Below, one piece after another: positions 7,720-11,936 of a stretch of DNA of 11,936 nucleotides; within the stretch, counting starts at the first letter, position 1, and every line of letters begins with the position of its first letter. Both the position numbers and the translations under genes were made by a program. Origin of the DNA: Candidatus Binatota bacterium (GTDB lineage: Bacteria; Desulfobacterota; Binatia; Bin18); NCBI GenBank assembly GCA_011523315.1, contig WTHE01000212.1, positions 1 to 11,936 of the forward strand. Reading direction: 5' to 3'. The notes under the pieces were generated by a model. That model worked only from the letters and a program-made list of their open reading frames with translations. It was not told the origin of the DNA and searched no databases.

Positions 7720-8898
7720 TCAGGCCGCGTTGGCCGTCCGCAGTCCGCAGAACTCCTCGTAGTCGATCAGTTCGGTAATCTGTGGGTCTTCGCTGCACAC
7801 CAGGCAGTTCGGGTCGCGGCGCAGCTTGAGCACCCGAATTTCGGTGCTAAGCGTATCAAAGTGAATCATGCGGCCGATCAGCGGCGTTCCGGCGCCGAGA
7901 ATCACCTTGATGGCTTCCAGAGCCTGGACACAGCCGACCAGGCCCGGCAGCACGCCGAGCACGCCGGCCTCGGCACAGCTGGGAGCCATGCCCGGCGGTG
8001 GCGGCTCGGGAAACAGACAGCGGTAGCACGGCCCCTCGTCCGGTGAGAAGACTGTGGCCTGACCCTCGAACTGGAAGATCGAGCCGTCAACCAGGACCTT
8101 CTTGGCCATGACACACGCATCATTGATCAGATAGCGGGTCGGGAAGTTATCGCAGCCGTTGATGATCACGTCGTAGTCTTTGATGATCCGCATCACGTTC
8201 TCGGACGACAGCCGTTCCTGGATGGGAATGACGTTGACATCCGGGTTCAGGGCTTGCAGGGTCAGCTGAGCCGACTCCACCTTGGGCATACCCACCCGGT
8301 CGTTGGTATGCAGAATCTGGCGCTGGAGGTTGCTCATATCGACCGTATCGTGATCGGCAATACCGATTGTGCCGACCCCGGCCGCAGCCAGGTAGTAGGC
8401 CACCGGCGAGCCCAGACCACCCGCGCCGACACACAAGACCTTGGCGTCCAGGAGTTTGGCCTGACCCTGCTCGCCCACGTCCGGCAGGGTAAAGTGACGG
8501 GCGTAGCGGGTAATCTGCTCCTGGGAGAACTGGCGGTCGGCCACCCATGTGTAGCCCGCGTTTTTCCACGCGGTATAGCCGCCGGACATGGAGCTGACGT
8601 TCTCATAGCCCATCTCCTGCATCGTCCGGGCGGCAATCAGGGAGCGCACCCCCCCGGCGCAGTAGGCGATAATCGGCCGGGTTTTGTCCGGCAGGGTCTC
8701 CTCGACCCGCATCTCCAGAAATCCGCGCGGCAGCGGAATCGCGCCTTCAAGATGCCCCTCGCGGTACTCCTCGCGCTCGCGGACATCTAAGACGGCCCAG
8801 TCTTCGCCCCGCTCGATCCGATCCTTGACCTCGTCAATCGTCAGCTCGGGAATAGTCTCACGGGCTTCGTCCATCAGCTCTTTATACGTCTTGGCCAT
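7720..8898 (-). CDS. Rhodanese-MoeB/ThiF fusion (sulfur-carrier adenylyltransferase)
   Basis: This 392-residue protein joins two domains. The N-terminal rhodanese domain (about 17-122) has active-site cysteine C80 in the loop CAGGVRS and would donate persulfide sulfur. The C-terminal MoeB/ThiF/E1-like domain (about 128-392) has the ATP-binding GAGGLGSP (158-165), DTVDMSNLQRQ (184-194) and CDN (249-251). It also has a zinc site of C291/C294 and C365/C368, and C308 in the SCAEAGVLG crossover segment. It would adenylate and thiolate the C-terminal glycine of the MoaD/ThiS-like protein encoded next. Most known MoeB-rhodanese fusions (MoeZ, MOCS3/Uba4) carry the rhodanese domain at the C-terminus; here it comes first. 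A GAGGGG site lies 4 nt before the ATG. It is probably in one operon with the upstream ferredoxin gene (36-bp gap after the ferredoxin stop). Confidence 0.92.
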   Translation of the reverse strand: MAKTYKELMDEARETIPELTIDEVKDRIERGEDWAVLDVREREEYREGHLEGAIPLPRGFLEMRVEETLPDKTRPIIAYCAGGVRSLIAARTMQEMGYENVSSMSGGYTAWKNAGYTWVADRQFSQEQITRYARHFTLPDVGEQGQAKLLDAKVLCVGAGGLGSPVAYYLAAAGVGTIGIADHDTVDMSNLQRQILHTNDRVGMPKVESAQLTLQALNPDVNVIPIQERLSSENVMRIIKDYDVIINGCDNFPTRYLINDACVMAKKVLVDGSIFQFEGQATVFSPDEGPCYRCLFPEPPPPGMAPSCAEAGVLGVLPGLVGCVQALEAIKVILGAGTPLIGRMIHFDTLSTEIRVLKLRRDPNCLVCSEDPQITELIDYEEFCGLRTANAA

Positions 8899-8934
8899 AC
8901 GTCCCCTCTTACCCGGCTGAGCCGGCTGTGGCTC

Positions 8935-9510
8935 CTACCGGTCGGCGTCTTGGTAACTTTCCAACATCTGGACCATCAGCGAATCGCGCCCGCCCTCGGC
9001 CAGGGTCCGGGAGCGCTGCATCAGGACCTCTTTGCTCTCAATGAAATCCTGGCGGTCATAGCCCCAGATCCGGGGATGGACATAGGTATCCATGCGAATC
9101 GCGTCGCACGGACAGGCCTCGACACACATGCCGCAGTAAATGCAGCGCAGGGTGTCGATCTCGTAGCGGACAGGGAACTTTTCGACCTGCGGGTCGGGGT
9201 GCTCCCCGGCCTCGATGTGGATGCAGTTGGCCGGACAGGCGGTCGCGCACAAGAAACATGAGGTGCAGCGCACCGAACCGTCTTCTTTGAGGGTCAGGCG
9301 ATGGCTGCCCCGATACACATCGGGATAGCGCCGGCGCTCTTCGGGGTACTGAATCGTCGCTGCGGCACGCTTATCGGTGGCCAGCCCGACCGCGTGCAGG
9401 GCGTGCAAGGCCAGATTGCGCCAAAAATGGGAGGTGGTGACCAGCAGGCCGCGCACAATCTCCGGGAGATACAAACGCTCCCACCACGTCATGTCTTCTT
9501 TGCGTTTCAT
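8935..9510 (-). CDS. NuoI-like 2[4Fe-4S] ferredoxin, without other complex I genes
   Basis: With the start at the ATG at 9510, the protein has 191 residues and matches NuoI, the complex I subunit that relays electrons through clusters N6a and N6b. Two ferredoxin motifs are visible: CTSCFLCATACP (C82, C85, C88, C92) and CIYCGMCVEACP (C123, C126, C129, C133). The N-terminal segment, including WWERLYLPEIVRGLLVT, resembles the amphipathic membrane-associated start of NuoI, and the middle carries YPEERRRYPDVYRGSHRL. The frame extends 16 codons further upstream to 9558, but that would overlap the promoter candidate. A GGGGGAG lies only 2 nt before the 9510 ATG, which is tight; ATG 9492 is the alternative. 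No nuoH, nuoJ or other complex I gene is adjacent, so it may be a solitary electron carrier. Confidence 0.85.
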   Translation of the reverse strand: MKRKEDMTWWERLYLPEIVRGLLVTTSHFWRNLALHALHAVGLATDKRAAATIQYPEERRRYPDVYRGSHRLTLKEDGSVRCTSCFLCATACPANCIHIEAGEHPDPQVEKFPVRYEIDTLRCIYCGMCVEACPCDAIRMDTYVHPRIWGYDRQDFIESKEVLMQRSRTLAEGGRDSLMVQMLESYQDADR

Positions 9511-9529
9511 AACTCCCCCGCCCGGCCAC

Positions 9530-9558
9530 ACTATTATGAGGCGACCGGGCTTTGTCAA
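9530..9558 (-). promoter_or_regulatory. Candidate sigma70-type promoter for the ferredoxin-moeB-moaD-tkt run
   Basis: On the minus strand a perfect TTGACA (9558-9553) is followed after 17 bp by AATAGT (9535-9530), which matches four of six -10 positions. A better-looking CATAAT (9538-9533) is only 14 bp away. Transcription would start near 9523, leaving a short leader that holds the GGGGGAG before the ATG at 9510. The four genes downstream are closely spaced, which fits one transcript. Confidence 0.45.
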
Positions 9559-9574
9559 GGTGAGTAGGGTGAGG

Positions 9575-9626
9575 CAAGGTGAACGATGACGGCCGCTCCA
9601 TCAGGAAGAGACCATCGTTCACCTTG
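9575..9626. repeat. 14-bp perfect inverted repeat (hairpin)
   Basis: The arms CAAGGTGAACGATG (9575-9588) and CATCGTTCACCTTG (9613-9626) are perfect reverse complements separated by 24 bp. The element lies 14 bp after the stop of the Lon-domain gene and 16 bp before the TTGACA box of the next transcription unit. It could end the gst/Lon-domain transcript, act as an operator, or be a dispersed repeat. No T-run follows on the minus strand, so a classic intrinsic terminator is doubtful. A partial copy of the arm (TCAAGGTGAG) lies at 9555-9564. Confidence 0.75.
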
Positions 9627-9640
9627 AGTGTGGGCCGGGT

Positions 9641-10288
9641 TCAGTGCATCCGCGACTTGTCGCCCTTGGGCTTGCCCAGACTGGACTCGGTCAGCTTGAA
9701 ATCGAGGATATCGCGCAGGCAGCGGGCTCGCTCGGACAGACCGACGGCTTCGATCAAACTCTGTTTCTCAATCGGCTGAAGCCCCAGGTGAAAGGCGAAG
9801 AAATTCACGAAAAAGCCGTCCTCAACCGACGGGTCGGCCAGAAACTTTTCGACATTGGCGCTCTCGGGCAGATAGCGCCTGAGCAGCTCGCGCAGTTCCT
9901 GGCGCATGTCCTGGGCCAGCGTGGCTTTTTCGAGCGGCCGCCACGTGACCCGCGCCTGGCGGTAGGCTTTGGTCTGGATTTCCTCCTGCACCTCATACTC
10001 GCGCAAGCCCTGGAGCAGGATATTGGAGCGTCCGTCCGGCTGGAGGTCCATACGCGCCATCTCTCCCACGCAGCCAACCGCATAAATCGGCGGGTTGCCC
10101 TCATAGTTGGCCCGCCAGTCCTCGCCACGCAGCAGCGACATGCCGATCAGGGACGGCGAGCTGTCATAGGCATCACGCACCATAGCCCGATAGCGCGGTT
10201 CAAAAATATGCAGCGGCAGCTGGACTCCGGGAAACAGGACGACGTTGGGCAGCGGAAACACTGGAATGATATCTGGCAAGTCTGACAT
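9641..10288 (-). CDS. Lon substrate-binding (LON N-terminal) domain protein
   Basis: This 215-residue protein matches the stand-alone LON N-terminal domain family and lacks the AAA+ ATPase and Ser-Lys protease parts of Lon. The signature FPLPNVVLFPGVQLPLHIFE (11-30) with following PRYRAM is typical. Further on, GRSNILLQGLREYEV (86-100) is the usual strand near the end of the beta-rich subdomain, and the C-terminal helical part runs from about 120. Members of this family are often annotated as peptidase S16 Lon-domain proteins, but they have no catalytic residues and their role is unclear. GGGAGG lies 6 nt before the ATG. It is 51 bp downstream of the gst stop on the same strand, so the two genes are probably co-transcribed. 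A 5-bp hairpin (GCCGC, TAC, GCGGC at 10313-10325) lies in that gap. Confidence 0.87.
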   Translation of the reverse strand: MSDLPDIIPVFPLPNVVLFPGVQLPLHIFEPRYRAMVRDAYDSSPSLIGMSLLRGEDWRANYEGNPPIYAVGCVGEMARMDLQPDGRSNILLQGLREYEVQEEIQTKAYRQARVTWRPLEKATLAQDMRQELRELLRRYLPESANVEKFLADPSVEDGFFVNFFAFHLGLQPIEKQSLIEAVGLSERARCLRDILDFKLTESSLGKPKGDKSRMH

Positions 10289-10339
10289 ACGGAGCCTCCC
10301 TTTTACGATCCTGCCGCTACGCGGCTGGCCTGTCGCCGA

Positions 10340-10957
10340 CTATGCGGTCAGTTCGTGCTGGAGTTTTTGGACAGACGGGCGTTGCCCGAGGCGCTCTATC
10401 CAGGCCATGACATTCGTCAGGCTCTCGGGCACGGTCACTCCCAGGGGCGCCAAGACCAGCAGACGCGGGACAAACGCGACATCGGCCAGCGAAAATTCCT
10501 GGACCAGGTACTCCTTGCCTTCCAGGTGGCGGTCGAGAAACTCCAACACCCGGACGAGGTCTGAGCGGTAGCGCTGAATCCGCTCCTGGTCAATCTGATC
10601 GGCCGCTTTCGATAGCTCGGTGGCCAGCACATTGGCCTGGGGCATAAAGGAGTTGTCGGCAAAATCTTCAAACAGACGCGCCCGGGCGCGTTCGTCGGAC
10701 CCGGTCGGCATCAGGGGCGGATGCGGATATTCGTCGTCCAAATACTCGTTGATGATGGTCGAATCGTAAATCACCTCGTCTTCGTCAATCAGGACCGGGA
10801 CCTTGCCGTACGGATTGAGACGCAGAAAATCTGCGCTGCGCTGCGCGTTGTTCATCAAATCCACAAAGACCGTCTCGTACGAGAGATCCTTTTCTGCCAG
10901 AACCAGCTTCACCTTCTGACAGTTCGGACTCTGTGGAAAATCGTACAGCTTTATCAT
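10340..10957 (-). CDS. Glutathione S-transferase family protein
   Basis: This 205-residue protein begins at the ATG at 10957, preceded by AGGAGA 7 nt upstream. A longer frame reaches 11125 but would run through the promoter and lacks GST-like sequence. The N-terminal thioredoxin fold starts MIKLYDFPQSPNCQKV, where S10/C13 occupy the active-site region. NPYGKVPVL (48-56) with the cis-proline and DSTIINEYLDDEYP (65-78) are the glutathione-binding segments. The C-terminal helical domain includes FSLADVAFVPRL, the family's N-capping-type motif. Cytosolic GSTs conjugate glutathione to electrophiles or act as isomerases or dehalogenases; the class is not certain, and plain detoxification is only one possibility. 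It is divergent from the DHPS homologue and followed by the Lon-domain gene. Confidence 0.9.
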   Translation of the reverse strand: MIKLYDFPQSPNCQKVKLVLAEKDLSYETVFVDLMNNAQRSADFLRLNPYGKVPVLIDEDEVIYDSTIINEYLDDEYPHPPLMPTGSDERARARLFEDFADNSFMPQANVLATELSKAADQIDQERIQRYRSDLVRVLEFLDRHLEGKEYLVQEFSLADVAFVPRLLVLAPLGVTVPESLTNVMAWIERLGQRPSVQKLQHELTA

Positions 10958-10986
10958 GCCTGTTCTCCTCTCTCTCCTGGCGTGGT

Positions 10987-11015
10987 AGTGTAGAAGAAAA
11001 CACGGGGGCTGGCAA
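10987..11015 (-). promoter_or_regulatory. Candidate sigma70-type promoter for gst
   Basis: On the minus strand TTGCCA (11015-11010, five of six matches to the -35 consensus) is followed after exactly 17 bp by TACACT (10992-10987, four of six to the -10 consensus). Transcription would start near 10980, about 23 nt before the gst ATG. Just upstream, GACCGGA (11027-11033) and TCCGGTC (11044-11050) form a 7-bp inverted repeat in the divergent region, a possible operator or chance palindrome. Confidence 0.5.
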
Positions 11016-11111
11016 TCAAAGAAGCGGACCGGAGAGCACTTTTTCCGGTCGATGCTGCCCGCCGGGATAGTCCTGACCGGCCGGCGCCCTCGTTCTTCCG
11101 GGACATCATCC

Positions 11112-11936
11112 ATGCCACCCGTCACGTCTCAGTTGGCCGACCTCAGCGTCGGTGATACCGCCCCGGTCCGTGTCATGGGGGTGCTGAACGTCAGTCCGGA
11201 GTCCTTCTACGGCGGGTCGGTCCACACCCGCCTCGACCGCTTGCTCCACGCTGCCGAACAGCAGGTGAGCGAGGGAGCTGATATCATTGACCTCGGGGCG
11301 ATGTCCACCGCCCCTTACCTGAAAACTCACATCTCTGAGGCCGAAGAGACGGATCGTCTGGCCCCGGCCATTGAGGCCCTGGCCGCCCGGCTGGACGTGC
11401 CCGTGTCTGCCGACACCAAGCGGGCCGGCGTGGCCCGGGCAGCCCTGGCCGCCGGAGCCCGGCTCATCAATGACGTCGGCGGCCTGAAACATGACTCGGC
11501 CATGGCCGGGTGTGTGGCCGAGGCGGGGGTAGGCATTGTCCTCATGGCCAGCGAGCCGTCTCCCGGTCAGGGCTCTCCCCTGGGTCGGATTCACACCGCC
11601 CTCAACGACAGCCTGACTCTTGCCCGGCGGGCCGGTATCCCCACCAGCCGTATTGTGCTCGATCCGGGCATCGGCTTTTTTCGCCAGCCCCAAATCGCCT
11701 GGCACGAGTGGGACTGTACGGTGCTGCGCGAGCTGGGCAGTTTGCGCTCGTTCGGCCTGCCGCTGCTGGTCGGCGCCTCGCGCAAGTCGTTCATCGGAAC
11801 GATCACCGGCCAGTCCGAGGCGGCCCGACGGCTGGCCGGTTCGCTGGCCTGTGCCGCGATTGCGGTCTACAACGGCGCCCACATTATTCGGGCTCACGAT
11901 GTCGCGGAAACCTGGCAGACGGTCAGAATGGCCGAG
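11112..11936 (+). CDS. folP: Dihydropteroate synthase homologue, 3' end beyond window
   Basis: The frame from the ATG at 11112 is open for 275 codons to the window edge without a stop. DHPS joins hydroxymethyl-dihydropterin diphosphate with p-aminobenzoate in folate synthesis. The TIM-barrel motifs are in order: VMGVLNVSPESF (21-32, N26), GADIIDLGAMSTAPY (55-69), VSADTKRAGVA (98-108, D101), INDVGG (119-124), VLDPGIGFF (182-190, D184), GASRKSFIG (221-229, K225) and GAHIIRAHDVAET (255-267, R260/H262). The usual G-E-S-T-R-P loop reads A-M-S-T-A-P, so the diphosphate-contacting arginine (R63 in E. coli) is alanine, and the LMHM segment reads LMAS. It may be a true but divergent FolP or a paralogue for another pterin. 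An in-frame ATG at 11052 exists but has no ribosome-binding site; the one at 11112 is weak too. The gene is divergent from gst. Confidence 0.85.
   Translation, partial: MPPVTSQLADLSVGDTAPVRVMGVLNVSPESFYGGSVHTRLDRLLHAAEQQVSEGADIIDLGAMSTAPYLKTHISEAEETDRLAPAIEALAARLDVPVSADTKRAGVARAALAAGARLINDVGGLKHDSAMAGCVAEAGVGIVLMASEPSPGQGSPLGRIHTALNDSLTLARRAGIPTSRIVLDPGIGFFRQPQIAWHEWDCTVLRELGSLRSFGLPLLVGASRKSFIGTITGQSEAARRLAGSLACAAIAVYNGAHIIRAHDVAETWQTVRMAE

Noticed and set aside
9644..10285. 213-codon plus-strand open frame
   Set aside because: It almost exactly mirrors the Lon-domain gene, which has the family signature and a good ribosome-binding site.
10958..11125. N-terminal extension of the GST
   Set aside because: The extra 56 residues are unlike any GST and run through a good promoter; the ATG at 10957 has a strong ribosome-binding site and begins the thioredoxin fold at once.
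11106..11897. 263-codon minus-strand open frame
   Set aside because: It lies opposite the DHPS homologue, which carries all expected barrel motifs.

Overview
The window looks like an ordinary stretch of a GC-rich (roughly 60% G+C by eye) Gram-negative bacterial chromosome with tightly packed metabolic genes. It contains no tRNA, rRNA, CRISPR array, complete insertion sequence or phage gene that I can see. The gene mix suggests a deltaproteobacteria-like or candidate-phylum environmental bacterium (for example Tectomicrobia or Binatota type). It includes a crotonase, a sirtuin, a long KamA-type radical SAM enzyme, an animal-length transketolase and a rhodanese-MoeB fusion. The lineage is inference from gene content; nothing in the window fixes the taxonomy.

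Layout: (1) At the left edge is the first 42 codons of an unrecognised minus-strand gene. (2) Positions 315-5568 hold a plus-strand run: enoyl-CoA hydratase/isomerase, sirtuin deacylase, a two-ACT-domain GcvR-like protein, a 3-hydroxyisobutyrate dehydrogenase family enzyme (ATGA overlap with the ACT gene), a KamA-like aminomutase and TrmB. A 7-bp-period repeat arranged as two inverted arms separates the first two genes. (3) Positions 9510-5565 hold a minus-strand run: NuoI-like 2[4Fe-4S] ferredoxin, rhodanese-MoeB/ThiF fusion, MoaD/ThiS-like sulfur carrier and transketolase. It is preceded by a candidate sigma70-type promoter with a perfect TTGACA box and by a 14-bp perfect inverted repeat. 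The trmB and tkt genes converge and share 4 bp (TTAG). (4) Positions 10957-9641 hold a second minus-strand pair, a glutathione S-transferase and a Lon-substrate-binding-domain protein, with a good promoter before gst. (5) At the right edge, divergent from gst, is a dihydropteroate synthase homologue that runs off the window.

How the genes may work together: the plus run mixes acyl-CoA/amino-acid enzymes (crotonase, beta-hydroxyacid dehydrogenase, amino-acid aminomutase) with possible regulators (sirtuin, ACT protein), so a small amino-acid or beta-amino-acid catabolic unit is plausible but unproven. The minus run contains a sulfur-carrier activation pair (MoeB-rhodanese plus MoaD/ThiS-like), a low-potential ferredoxin and a thiamine-diphosphate enzyme. 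The most notable details are: a sulfur carrier whose Gly-Gly is followed by 14 extra residues; an aminomutase lacking both aspartates that bind the substrate side chain in lysine 2,3-aminomutase; a DHPS homologue with an altered ESTRP loop; and the heptad inverted repeat. I found no convincing new multi-gene defence or mobile system.
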